Assembly: GCF_001544495.1 (NCBI RefSeq)
Contig: NZ_FCNZ02000015.1
Span: 1-64,000, forward strand
Direction: 5' to 3'
From: Caballeronia telluris
GTDB lineage: Bacteria > Pseudomonadota > Gammaproteobacteria > Burkholderiales > Burkholderiaceae
DNA: 64,000 nt
A program made the position numbers and the translations under genes. Under the pieces are notes generated by a model that did not search any database, had not been told where the DNA came from, and saw nothing but the letters and a program-made list of their open reading frames with translations. Below are positions 1-7,638 of the stretch, in pieces; position 1 is the first letter of the stretch, and every line of letters starts with the position of its first letter.

Positions 1-16
1 GAATCCGCGTTTTACT

Positions 17-305
17 TCACTTCAAACTGGCGCCATTACGGCGATCATCCCCGGCGTCATTACGCCGATCCGTGACAGGCAGATCGCAGCGCGGACAAGT
101 GACTGTGTCGCCACCTTTTGCACGACGCGCCTTTTCGGCCTCGCCGTCGTTGTCATCCGGTTCGTACTGGTCCTTGATCTGCTCGTACAAAGTTTCCTCT
201 TCCTGTTTCGAGAGAGAAGGACCACCGTATTCGCGGATCAGCGTAGCGATCGCCGAACGCTTCCGCGAATCCGACGAAGCCTTGTTGGTGATTTTCTTGC
301 GTCAT
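17..305 (-). CDS. Small zinc-ribbon-like hypothetical protein with no clear start (possible frameshift)
   Basis: An open frame of 94 codons (301 down to 17) reads like a real soluble protein: a basic start (RKKITNKASSDSRKRSA), an acidic middle rich in Glu and Asp, and a CPRC pair near the C-terminus that could be half of a zinc ribbon. The frame has no ATG, GTG or early TTG. An ATG lies at 305-303, but it is out of frame and ends after 50 codons. Two extra bases next to that ATG would give an intact protein beginning MTRKKITNK. It may be a decayed gene, a sequencing error, or a gene with a rare start. It follows the AlpA-like gene on the same strand, as small cargo genes do in integrative elements. 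Function unknown. Confidence 0.45.
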
Positions 306-314
306 CGTGCCCCC

Positions 315-602
315 TTACGCCGCGTCGCGCATCTGAGCACGCGATGCCAGCCAGGCCTCGACCTCGTGCGCGTAAAACCCGATCGTGCGGGCAGTCAGCC
401 GAATCTTGCGAGCGAACGTCGGATCGGTCGACATTAGCGTATAGATGGTCGCGCGGGACAGGCCGGTGCATTCGACGAGATCCTTCATGCGGAAAATGCG
501 CGGCGCCTTATCAGGCTGGCGAGCGGTCGAGCTGTGCTTGACCGGGATGCTACTCGGCGGGGACTTCAACTGATGCTGGGTAAGTTGCTTGATGTTCGGC
601 AT
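315..602 (-). CDS. AlpA-family phage/island transcriptional regulator
   Basis: A 95-residue protein whose C-terminal half has the AlpA/MerR-like winged helix-turn-helix: FRMKDLVECTGLSRATIYTL at about residues 37-56, then the conserved GFYAHEVEAWLASR end. AlpA-type proteins switch on excision or early genes in P4-like prophages and islands. The first 35 residues are low in predicted structure. I chose the ATG at 602 because GGAGA sits 4-5 nt upstream; a longer frame to 767 has no supporting ribosome site. It lies downstream of the 391-residue unknown gene on the same strand, inside the element that ends at tRNA-Ala. Target genes are not visible here. Confidence 0.8.
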   Translation of the reverse strand: MPNIKQLTQHQLKSPPSSIPVKHSSTARQPDKAPRIFRMKDLVECTGLSRATIYTLMSTDPTFARKIRLTARTIGFYAHEVEAWLASRAQMRDAA

Positions 603-803
603 GATTTCTCCATCGCTGTTTGGCAAACGAGGCTGCCTTGCCTCGATCACCGGGACTCGGCTTGCGCCATAAGGGCGATGAAGAATCAGCCCGGAACTTA
701 TGTTCCGGGCAAGAGATAACGAGAAAAGAAACTCCCTTCTTATCCAACAAGGTTTCCAGACGTCCAACGGGATTCTGGCCGGAACAAGGGCGGAACTAAT
801 TCA

Positions 804-1979
804 CTACGTTTTTCCTGAAAAAACCCAATTTGTCGCCCCGGCACTCTTCCTGCGCTCCCAGGCGACAAGAGCTTCAACGTATTGCACGGGCACTTTCGCG
901 TCGTACTTCGCCGAGATAGCTGTAGCAAGCTCCTCAAAATCCTGATCGCTTGCACCCCTCAAAATATCGCGCGACATTCTGATGATGCGTCGGATGTAGC
1001 TATCGGATCGATTAAATTGCGACGCAACTTGCGCAGAGGATTTTTTTGCCTCTGGATCGCTCTCTAGTCGGGCATGCAACTTCACAATCTCCAACCATTC
1101 TTCCTTCGTGAGCGGCGGCATCTTTCCCGAAGCTTTTTCGCCCGAAATATCCGACTCATCGTTCTCCAGTTCTGTTGTCGAAATGCGTTCAGACACACGG
1201 CCGCGAACGACACTCGATGGCGTCTCGATTACACCATTACTATTCGCATCTATTGACGCTGGGGTGCCGCTGCCAGCTGGATGTTCTTCGCCGTCTCGAA
1301 AGAGCATTCCGTACTGGTTCAGGACGCGGTGAACTTCCTTACGATAGAGGAAATAATTTCCCAGCTCAAAGCAAGTGATGTCGAAGGTTAGAACGGGATT
1401 GCCAGACGGGTTAAGGATATCCAACCCCCGAGCGAACTCCTCTCCAAAGTCATACCTCGCATCGTAGGCAACGAACTGCTCTCGGCTCCGACGCTGTCTC
1501 TCCACATACGCCCCAGTCGCCAAGATGGGTTCCCAGTACCGCTCACCAACGAGCTGTAGCGAATCAATCTTCTCCCGATACGCCGTCAGAAAGCTATCCT
1601 GATTCCATTCCGACATTGGGTATTTCAATGTCGGTAAATCAACCAGCATCGCTGCGAGCAAAACTTTATCTTGGTTAGTTAGCCGCTCGGGGAACCATAG
1701 TTCAGTTAGATCCCCGGGGCGAACCAACGGCTGCCCGGGTACTGCATATGGAGTGGGGTCAATCCGTTCAACTGGCGGGGCAAGTAGCGTTCGTGGCTTT
1801 TCGATGGGCCTCACTGATGGGATCGCCGGGCGGCTGTAGTCCACCATTTTCGATCCCGTAATACAAGACATGCCCGTTGCGCCTTCCTCCGGAAATGGAA
1901 AACGATATCTAGCCACGGCCCACGCAAGATCATGACAATCAATCAGCTTCCCAGCAGGCAGTTCCACACACGCAATCAT
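804..1979 (-). CDS. Unrecognised 391-residue element protein with C-terminal helix-turn-helix
   Basis: I do not recognise the family. The start at 1979 has GAGGG about 7 nt upstream. The N-terminal two thirds look globular (many Trp and Tyr, no signal peptide, no membrane helix). A linker rich in Ser, Glu and Gly lies at about residues 245-290. The last 100 residues are helical and contain a helix-turn-helix-like stretch (SSAQVASQFNRSDSYIRRII, about 318-337), suggesting DNA binding. It lies between the integrase and the AlpA regulator, the place where P4-like elements carry replication or regulatory proteins. A role in element maintenance is inference only. Confidence 0.6.
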   Translation of the reverse strand: MIACVELPAGKLIDCHDLAWAVARYRFPFPEEGATGMSCITGSKMVDYSRPAIPSVRPIEKPRTLLAPPVERIDPTPYAVPGQPLVRPGDLTELWFPERLTNQDKVLLAAMLVDLPTLKYPMSEWNQDSFLTAYREKIDSLQLVGERYWEPILATGAYVERQRRSREQFVAYDARYDFGEEFARGLDILNPSGNPVLTFDITCFELGNYFLYRKEVHRVLNQYGMLFRDGEEHPAGSGTPASIDANSNGVIETPSSVVRGRVSERISTTELENDESDISGEKASGKMPPLTKEEWLEIVKLHARLESDPEAKKSSAQVASQFNRSDSYIRRIIRMSRDILRGASDQDFEELATAISAKYDAKVPVQYVEALVAWERRKSAGATNWVFSGKT

Positions 1980-2365
1980 TCATCGCCCTCAAACGTAACT
2001 GATCTGAATTATGCCCTCAGTTAGCCGTAGGGGCCGGATGTGGTCGCAACAGCCGAAGGACGCGTAAGGCATGTGCGGCGACTCGAGGAATGCCAACGCT
2101 GGTTGGGGGCTACGAACAGCGGGTGGAAACGGCCTAGAATTTTAACCAGCGAATTTCCGTCTATTTTCCCTCCGCAGCTAATATGGAGGAAGGAAAAATC
2201 GCTGGTAGGCTAATCAGATGTGGCGCGCAAGGCCGAAGCGTCGCTTGTCAATCATGCCAAGCTGCTCGCAAGTGTAAGGAAACGCCTCGATCGTCCTGGC
2301 CAAGGCGTCGGCTCATCTTCCACCACCATCGGCGTAGTGTCGGACGCGCCACGACTTACGCGTAC
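1980..2365. other. Gap between the 391-residue gene and the integrase
   Basis: No credible gene is seen. Open frames here are antisense tails of the integrase. The stretch should hold the promoter of the gene starting at 1979. Its one notable feature is the long stem-loop at 2145-2206, listed separately. Confidence 0.6.
2145..2206. repeat. Long imperfect inverted repeat in the element
   Basis: Outer arms ACCAGCGA (2145-2152) and TCGCTGGT (2199-2206) are perfect complements. Inner arms TTTTCCCTCC (2164-2173) and GGAG..GGAAAA (2185-2197) also pair, around an 11-nt loop. There is no T-run, so it is not a standard terminator. It could be an RNA structure, a protein-binding site or a recombination-related site. 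Confidence 0.55.
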
Positions 2366-3553
2366 TTAATCAGCACCAGCTTTCAGGTTATCAAGATAAT
2401 CAGCCCACCGCTGCATCATCACGATTCGATCGTCAATGAATTTCGTCCGGTTATAAGCCGTACCAAGGGCGTCGGACACTCTGTGCGCGAGCTGATGCTC
2501 GATGACCTCGCTTGGAAAGCGCAACTGCTCATGCAGAATGGTGCGTGCCATCGCCCGAAAGCCGTGGCCTGTAATCTCTGTCTTTGTGTCAAAGCCCATC
2601 CGCCTCAGGGCCGCGTTAACTGCTGCTCCACTCATTGGTTTCTTGACGTCTCGTCCTGGAAAAACGTATTTCCGTGCGCCTGTTAGCGCATGAAGATCGC
2701 GCAGGATCGCCAAAGCCTGAGTGGCAAGCGGCACAAGGTGCTCCGTTTTGGTCTTGGAGACCGTGTAGCGCCACTGTGCCTTGTCGAGATCGAACTGCGA
2801 CCACTCCGCTGTCCGCAATTCCCCCGGTCGGACAAACAGCAAAGGGGCCAGGCGTAACGCACACTGAACGACGAACGTTCCCTGGAAACCATCCAGCGCC
2901 CGCAGTAGGCCGGCAACTTCATCTGGTTCCGTCACAGATGCGAAATGCGTGTGCCGTGCCGCGGGAAGTGCACCGCGCAGATCCGCGCTGATGTCGCGCT
3001 CCGCACGCCCGGTCGACACCGCATAGCGGAAAACCTGGCCGCAGTTCTGATGGACGCGATGCGCGGTATCCAGAGCACCGCGCGCTTCGACCCGGCGCAG
3101 CACCGCCAGAACTTCGGGGGCCTTGATATCGGCGATCGCCCTGCCACCCAGCCAGGGAAAGACATCTTTCTCGAGGCGCCTCATGATCTTGTCGGCATGA
3201 CTGACAGCCCACCCCGGCGCCTGCCTTGCAAACCACTCGCGAGCAACCGCTTCGAAGCTGTTGGCGGCACGCTCCACCGTCGCCGCCTTCTGCACCTTGC
3301 GCTCAATACCAGGATCAATACCGTTGGCCAGGAGCTTGCGAGCCTCATCCCGACGATCCCGGGCCACCTTCAGACCCACGTCGGGGTAGACGCCCAGTGA
3401 CAGCCGCTTTTCTTTTCCCCCGAATCTGTATTTCAGGCGCCACCACTTGCCGCCCGTAGCAGAAATCTCCAAGTACATACCGCGCTCATCGAATAGACGA
3501 TAGAGCTTATCTCTTGGCTTGGCGTTGCGAACGCCGACATCGGTCAATGCCAT
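2366..3553 (-). CDS. P4-type tyrosine recombinase (integrase)
   Basis: A 395-residue site-specific recombinase. Domains in order: N-terminal Arm-binding DUF4102 domain (about 1-85, KWWRLKYRFGGKEKRLSLG), core-binding domain (about 100-195) and catalytic domain. The catalytic set is visible: Arg242 in RPGELR, His330 and Arg333 in HGFRAMART, His357 in QLAHR and nucleophile Tyr367 in GTAYNR. The length is normal, so it is probably active. I chose ATG 3553, which has a perfect AAGGAG 5 nt upstream, rather than the GTG at 3559. That ribosome site lies inside the last codons of the preceding Arm-domain gene, implying translational coupling. It lies about 600 nt from the 3' end of tRNA-Ala(CGC), its likely target. 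Confidence 0.93.
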   Translation of the reverse strand: MALTDVGVRNAKPRDKLYRLFDERGMYLEISATGGKWWRLKYRFGGKEKRLSLGVYPDVGLKVARDRRDEARKLLANGIDPGIERKVQKAATVERAANSFEAVAREWFARQAPGWAVSHADKIMRRLEKDVFPWLGGRAIADIKAPEVLAVLRRVEARGALDTAHRVHQNCGQVFRYAVSTGRAERDISADLRGALPAARHTHFASVTEPDEVAGLLRALDGFQGTFVVQCALRLAPLLFVRPGELRTAEWSQFDLDKAQWRYTVSKTKTEHLVPLATQALAILRDLHALTGARKYVFPGRDVKKPMSGAAVNAALRRMGFDTKTEITGHGFRAMARTILHEQLRFPSEVIEHQLAHRVSDALGTAYNRTKFIDDRIVMMQRWADYLDNLKAGAD

Positions 3554-3555
3554 TT

Positions 3556-3996
3556 TCACTCCTTGACGGGCACGCCCCGCGTTGCATCCAGAAAGGCGCG
3601 CAGGTCGGCGGTTCCCGATGGACTGAGGTTTACCCTCCGCGCGACGATTCGAATCGACAGAGCTCCGTCGCTATCCAGGGAAAAACGCATGGCAGCATTC
3701 ACGCGGGCGGCTTCGTCGCGCAGGGTTGAGCGCTCCTGCTTCCTTACCTCGCCCGGATTGACTCCCGCAACAAGTAAAGTCCGAGCCTCGTCTCTCAGCC
3801 TCCTCGCCACCGCAAGCGTGACTTGTGGGTAGATGCCAAGCGACAGGCTTTTCTCCTTACCGCCGAATCGGTACTTAAGCCGCCACATCCTGCCACCCCG
3901 CGGTGTGACGAGCAGGTACAGTCCACCGCTGTCGAAAAGCTTCCTCGGCTGTTCGACGGGGCCAGTGCTCCTGATGGATGCTTCGGTAAGCGGCAT
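3556..3996 (-). CDS. Stand-alone Arm DNA-binding domain protein (integrase-related)
   Basis: A 146-residue protein whose first 95 residues match the DUF4102 Arm-binding domain of P4 integrases (MWRLKYRFGGKEKSLSLGIY), nearly identical to the same part of the integrase that follows. No recombinase core or catalytic residues follow. Instead there is a separate 45-residue tail containing SIRIVARRVNLSPSGTADLR. Its stop is 3 nt from the integrase start and its last codons carry the integrase ribosome site, so the two are co-translated. The distinct tail argues against a simply truncated integrase. It may compete for or help at arm sites, for example as a directionality factor; this is inference. 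Confidence 0.75.
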   Translation of the reverse strand: MPLTEASIRSTGPVEQPRKLFDSGGLYLLVTPRGGRMWRLKYRFGGKEKSLSLGIYPQVTLAVARRLRDEARTLLVAGVNPGEVRKQERSTLRDEAARVNAAMRFSLDSDGALSIRIVARRVNLSPSGTADLRAFLDATRGVPVKE

Positions 3997-4039
3997 ATGG
4001 GAACCGGACTGGGGAATACTGCCTTTACAAGATGACCTG

Positions 4040-4078
4040 CTGCCCCCAAAGTCTTCCCCCCTTGGGGGCAGCTGTCAA
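4040..4078 (-). promoter_or_regulatory. Putative integrase-operon promoter overlapped by a perfect inverted repeat
   Basis: On the minus strand a consensus -35 TTGACA (4078-4073) is followed after 17 nt by AAGACT (4055-4050), a weak -10. A perfect 10-bp inverted repeat, TTGGGGGCAG (4062-4071) and CTGCCCCCAA (4040-4049), overlaps the spacer and the region after the -10. This is the geometry of an operator or of a transcript-start hairpin. It lies 45-80 nt upstream of the Arm-domain gene. Confidence 0.5.
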
Positions 4079-4104
4079 TACATGCTCTCAGACGTCGCCA
4101 GAAA

Positions 4105-4142
4105 CAAAAAACCCGCGGAGCCTTGCAGCTACGCGGGTTTTA
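4105..4142 (-). terminator. Rho-independent terminator of tRNA-Ala
   Basis: Read on the minus strand, AAAACCCGCG and CGCGGGTTTT pair around a 14-nt loop and are followed by a run of six T. It begins about 32 nt after the tRNA 3' end. It also separates the tRNA transcript from the integrase operon. Confidence 0.85.
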
Positions 4143-4173
4143 GGACCTTCCTGTACATCTTCAGACATGTTCT

Positions 4174-4249
<76 letters not shown>

Positions 4250-4316
4250 AACGAGTTTCGATTCTAGCACAGCCCCCGCATGGCCTGACAAGCGGTCGAG
4301 ACCCGAATATGCGCCT

Positions 4317-4679
4317 TCACTTCGAAGGCGCGCCCGCCAGTACCCAACTCACCACCGTCTGAATATCCGCACTGTTCATCGCGGGATGCGACGGCATCGG
4401 AATCGCGCCCCACACGCCCGCGCCGCCGTTCTTCACCTTCAGCGCGAGTCTGGCCGGCGCCGACGCGTCGCCCTTGTACTTCTCCGCGATCTGCTGAAAC
4501 GACGGCCCGACGAGCTTCCGATCCACCGCGTGGCAGCCCATGCAAGCGTTCCTGCGCGCGATCGCGGTCGCATCGGCGGCCGCGACCGGCTGGTCCGCGG
4601 CCCACGCCGGCGTACCCGCCAGACCAGAGAGCAACGCGCCGACAAGGCCCGCGCACATCATCGAACGCACTCGCATCAT
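4317..4679 (-). CDS. Small periplasmic c-type cytochrome
   Basis: A 120-residue protein with an N-terminal signal peptide ending near AWAAD (about residue 29). It has one haem c site, CMGCH (46-50), the GPSF motif after it, and a C-terminal IPMPSHPAM stretch whose Met is the likely sixth ligand. This is a class I monohaem cytochrome of the c551/c552 type, a soluble electron carrier in the periplasm. The start ATG at 4679 overlaps the stop of the BON lipoprotein gene, so they form one operon. A second ATG at 4676 is equally possible. Confidence 0.9.
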   Translation of the reverse strand: MMRVRSMMCAGLVGALLSGLAGTPAWAADQPVAAADATAIARRNACMGCHAVDRKLVGPSFQQIAEKYKGDASAPARLALKVKNGGAGVWGAIPMPSHPAMNSADIQTVVSWVLAGAPSK

Positions 4680-5476
4680 TTGGTCGCGGGCTTCGTCGGA
4701 TTGCCCGGATGCACGTCCGAGTTCTTGACGGGCGCTGGCGTCTGCTGCTCGAGCGGACGCGAACTCACCGACGAATCCGGCACAGCGCCTACCGTTGGCT
4801 CCGTCTGCACCGGCGCCGCGGCGCTCGCCGCGCTTGCGCCCGACGCCGCCGCCGCATTCAGCGCCGAGGCCTCTTCGGGCTTGATGTACTGGAACACCTT
4901 CACGACCTGCTCGACGCCCGGCACGCGCGCCGCGACATCGGCGCCATGCGCGCCTTCGTCCGACGTGACGAGCCCCATCAGATACACGACTCCGCGTTCG
5001 CACACGACCTTGTAGAAGTTCGCCGACAGATCCTTCTCGCCGACCATCGCGGTCTTCACGCGGCCTTCGAGATACGAATCGTTGGCACGCGACGAGATCG
5101 AACTGCCGCCCTGCACGGCCAGTTCGTTCACGATGCCGCCCACGTTGTTGATGCCGCGCGCGACTTCTTCCGCCTTCTGCTTCGACGCCTCGTTGGGCAC
5201 TTCGCCCGTCAGCAGCACGCGACGATTGAACACAGTCACGTTGACGTGCGCCTGGTCCGGCAGGTTCTGGTTGATCTGCGTCGTCGCCTTCACCTGGATC
5301 TCGCGATCCTCGGTCTGCGCGCCGAGCGTGCGACGGTCCGTCGCGACGAGCGCGCCGCCCGCCACGCCGCCGACCACCAGCAGCGGACATCCCTGCAGCG
5401 TCAGTGCGGCGCCGGCCAGCAGGCTCGCCATCAGCGTGGCGCGCGCAAGCGTCGTCTTGACGCGTGTCTTGTTCAT
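4676..5476 (-). CDS. BON-domain outer-membrane lipoprotein (DolP/OsmY-like)
   Basis: A 266-residue protein with a lipoprotein signal (lipobox LTLQGC, Cys near residue 29). It is followed by two BON domains (about 55-125 and 130-200; each has the LTGEV or LMGLV core) and a low-complexity Ala/Ser/Pro tail of about 65 residues. DolP-type proteins bind anionic phospholipids at the outer membrane and keep the envelope intact. I chose the ATG at 5476, with AAGGGGA upstream, over the preceding TTG. The long tail is not part of the standard family. It is followed by the overlapping cytochrome c gene and preceded by the SIS-domain gene. Confidence 0.88.
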   Translation of the reverse strand: MNKTRVKTTLARATLMASLLAGAALTLQGCPLLVVGGVAGGALVATDRRTLGAQTEDREIQVKATTQINQNLPDQAHVNVTVFNRRVLLTGEVPNEASKQKAEEVARGINNVGGIVNELAVQGGSSISSRANDSYLEGRVKTAMVGEKDLSANFYKVVCERGVVYLMGLVTSDEGAHGADVAARVPGVEQVVKVFQYIKPEEASALNAAAASGASAASAAAPVQTEPTVGAVPDSSVSSRPLEQQTPAPVKNSDVHPGNPTKPATK

Positions 5477-5527
5477 CAAATCCGTTCCCCTTGGTTGGTC
5501 AGTCTTAATGAATCTGGGTGACGCCTG

Positions 5528-6115
5528 TCAGTCTTCGCCCAACAGCATCGCGTCGATGCCGTCGCACAGGCAATGGATGGTCAGCAGATGCACTTCCTGA
5601 ATGCGCGCCGTGCGCTCCGACGGCACGCAGACAGGGATATCGGCTTCCCCGAGCACCTCGGCGACCACGCCGCCGCCCTTGCCCGTCAGCGCGATCACGA
5701 TCATCTCGCGCTCGTGCGCTTCCTGGATCGCCGCAAGCACGTTGACCGAATTCCCCGACGTGCTGATCGCGAGCAATATGTCGCCCGCCTGGCCGAGCGC
5801 GCGGACCTGTTTCGAGAAGATCTCTTCGAACGCGTAGTCGTTGCCGACGGCGGTCAGGATCGACGAGTCGGTCGTGAGCGCGATCGCCGGCAGGCCCGGG
5901 CGCTCGCGTTCGAAGCGGCCGATGAGCCCAGCCGCGAATTGCTGCGCGTGCGCGGCGGACCCGCCGTTGCCGCACACGAGAATCTTCGAGCCGTTGGCGA
6001 GCGCGCCGAAGAGCGCATCGACGGCGGCCGCGATCGGGACCGCCAGCGTTTCGAGTGCTTCGAGTTTGACTGCCGCGCTGTCGCGGAAATGCTGTTGAAT
6101 GCGTTCGACGGACAT
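5528..6115 (-). CDS. diaA: SIS-domain protein, DiaA / phosphoheptose isomerase-like
   Basis: A 195-residue single SIS domain protein with the phosphosugar-binding motifs ILVCGNGGSAAHAQ (about 45-58) and LLAISTSGNSVNV (about 115-127). DiaA binds DnaA and promotes timely initiation at oriC; the close paralogue GmhA isomerises sedoheptulose-7-phosphate for LPS heptose. The setting next to yraN, rsmI and the BON lipoprotein matches the conserved yraN-diaA-dolP order of proteobacteria, which favours DiaA. The start at 6115 (MSVERIQQHF) matches the family N-terminus; an upstream ATG at 6166 would add 17 atypical residues. The ribosome site is weak. Confidence 0.8.
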   Translation of the reverse strand: MSVERIQQHFRDSAAVKLEALETLAVPIAAAVDALFGALANGSKILVCGNGGSAAHAQQFAAGLIGRFERERPGLPAIALTTDSSILTAVGNDYAFEEIFSKQVRALGQAGDILLAISTSGNSVNVLAAIQEAHEREMIVIALTGKGGGVVAEVLGEADIPVCVPSERTARIQEVHLLTIHCLCDGIDAMLLGED

Positions 6116-6244
6116 CGAGTCTTGAGTTGTGCCGCGTCGCGCGCGGCGGTTCGTTGCGTGCGACATTCGAGAGCGGCGCGCTCGACGTCGGCATGAGATT
6201 CAGGCTCCGCGCAGTTTACCGCATGCATGCACGCGGGCAGTCGT

Positions 6245-6598
6245 TCAGGCGTCGTCGGCGCGAAACGCATCGGCGAGCCACACGATGCGCCCCGTATCGA
6301 ACGCGACGACATCGAAGCGGCACGGCGGCAGTTCGCCCCGCCACGCGCTCAGATAGTGCTGCGCCGCGCGGATCAGTCGCGCGCGCTTGCGTGTGCCGAT
6401 GCTCGCGGCGGCATCGGCGAATTGCCGGCTCCGGCGCGCGCGCACTTCGACGAACACGAGCGCACCATCGCGATCGCGCATCACGAGATCGATCTCGCCA
6501 CCGCGACACATGACGTTACGGGCCACGAGCCGCATGCGTTGCCGCTGAAGATAGACGAGCGCGTGCGCCTCGAAAGCATCGCCGACCGATTTGGACAC
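6245..6598 (-). CDS. YraN family (UPF0102) nuclease-like protein
   Basis: A 117-residue protein with the restriction-endonuclease-like fold signature of YraN: GEIDLVMRD (about 34-42) and LVFVEVRAR (about 47-55), giving the E...D...ExR pattern. The family resembles Holliday-junction resolvases, but its cellular role is not settled. The start is taken as GTG 6598, preceded by GGAGG; no in-frame ATG gives a better N-terminus. It is divergent from rsmI with about 100 nt between them, and followed by the diaA-like gene, the conserved order in proteobacteria. Confidence 0.85.
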   Translation of the reverse strand: MSKSVGDAFEAHALVYLQRQRMRLVARNVMCRGGEIDLVMRDRDGALVFVEVRARRSRQFADAAASIGTRKRARLIRAAQHYLSAWRGELPPCRFDVVAFDTGRIVWLADAFRADDA

Positions 6599-6700
6599 GG
6601 CTCCTCCGCAAAAGTTGTGCGGCCACGGCGGCACGCGAAACCCGCGCGGGCCGCCCCGAGCCACATGGCACAATGACGTTCTCCCTCGAACGTAACCCCC

Positions 6701-7585
6701 ATGACGCAACATCTGACCGACCTCGCACAAGGTCAGCACTATCCGGCGGGCGCGCTCTACGTCGTCGCGACGCCGATCGGCAACGTCGCCGACATCACGC
6801 TGCGCGCGCTTCACGTGCTCGCACTCGTCGACCGCGTCGCCGCCGAAGACACGCGCAACACGGCGCAGTTGCTCTCGCGCTATGGCATCTCGAAGCCGTC
6901 GATCGCCGTGCACGAGCACAACGAGCGCAGCGCCGCCGAGCGCGCGATCGGGCATTTGCGCAACGGCGAGCGCATCGCGTGCGTGTCGGACGCGGGCACG
7001 CCGGGCATCTCCGATCCGGGCGCCAGGCTCGTCGATGCCGTGCGCGAAGCCGGATTTCCCGTGATCCCGCTGCCGGGCGCGAGCGCGCTCACGACCGCGC
7101 TCTGCGCAGCCGGCGCGTGGGTGCACACCTTCACGTTCATCGGTTTTCTCGCGGCCAAGCCGAAGCAGCGCGCGACGCAGCTTCAGTCGTTCGCGACACA
7201 GCCGGGCGCGCTCGTTTTCTACGAGGCGCCGCATCGTATCGTCGAGACGGTGCAGGCGCTCGCCGATGCGCTCGGCGGCGAGCGGCAGTTGCTGATCGCC
7301 CGTGAGCTGACGAAGTTACATGAGAGCCTGCATCGATGCACCCTGGCCGAAGGGCCAACGTGGCTCGCCGGCGATCCGAACCGTCAGCGCGGGGAATTCG
7401 TATTGGTGGTGGAAGGCGCGCCGCAGCAGGCCGACGCCGAGGATGCCCACGACGCGTTGCTGTCGACGCTGCTGGAGGAATTGTCGGTGAGCAGCGCGGC
7501 GCGGCTCGCGGCCACGCTCACCGGAGCGCCGCGCAACGCGTTGTATGCGCGGGCGCTTTATCTCGCCAAATCGGAAGAGGAATAG
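6701..7585 (+). CDS. rsmI: 16S rRNA (cytidine1402-2'-O)-methyltransferase RsmI
   Basis: A 294-residue tetrapyrrole-methylase-fold enzyme. The N-terminus has LYVVATPIGNVADITLRAL (about 19-37), then AEDTRNT, and the SAM-binding SDAGTPGISDPG (about 96-107). A further conserved stretch is FYEAPHR (about 175-181), and the C-terminal domain carries RELTKLHE. RsmI adds the 2'-O-methyl group at C1402 of 16S rRNA in the decoding centre. The length is normal. It is divergent from yraN, and a hairpin terminator follows within 3 nt of the stop. Confidence 0.96.
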   Translation: MTQHLTDLAQGQHYPAGALYVVATPIGNVADITLRALHVLALVDRVAAEDTRNTAQLLSRYGISKPSIAVHEHNERSAAERAIGHLRNGERIACVSDAGTPGISDPGARLVDAVREAGFPVIPLPGASALTTALCAAGAWVHTFTFIGFLAAKPKQRATQLQSFATQPGALVFYEAPHRIVETVQALADALGGERQLLIARELTKLHESLHRCTLAEGPTWLAGDPNRQRGEFVLVVEGAPQQADAEDAHDALLSTLLEELSVSSAARLAATLTGAPRNALYARALYLAKSEEE

Positions 7586-7587
7586 AA

Positions 7588-7611
7588 AACGGGCCGTCGA
7601 ACGGCCCGTTG
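7588..7611 (+). terminator. Hairpin terminator after rsmI
   Basis: AACGGGCCGT (7588-7597) and ACGGCCCGTT (7601-7610) form a perfect 10-bp stem with a 3-nt loop directly after the rsmI stop. The T-run is short, and the hairpin may also serve rlpA from the other side. Confidence 0.6.
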
Positions 7612-7638
7612 TCATGTGATGCGTGCGGTCTGAGCCGA

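Noticed and set aside
5528..6115. Calling the SIS protein GmhA (heptose biosynthesis)
   Set aside because: Sequence alone cannot decide, but the yraN-diaA-dolP order favours DiaA; no LPS heptose genes adjoin.
6245..7234. A 329-residue minus-strand protein including YraN
   Set aside because: Everything before position 6598 is antisense to rsmI; only the last 117 residues match YraN.
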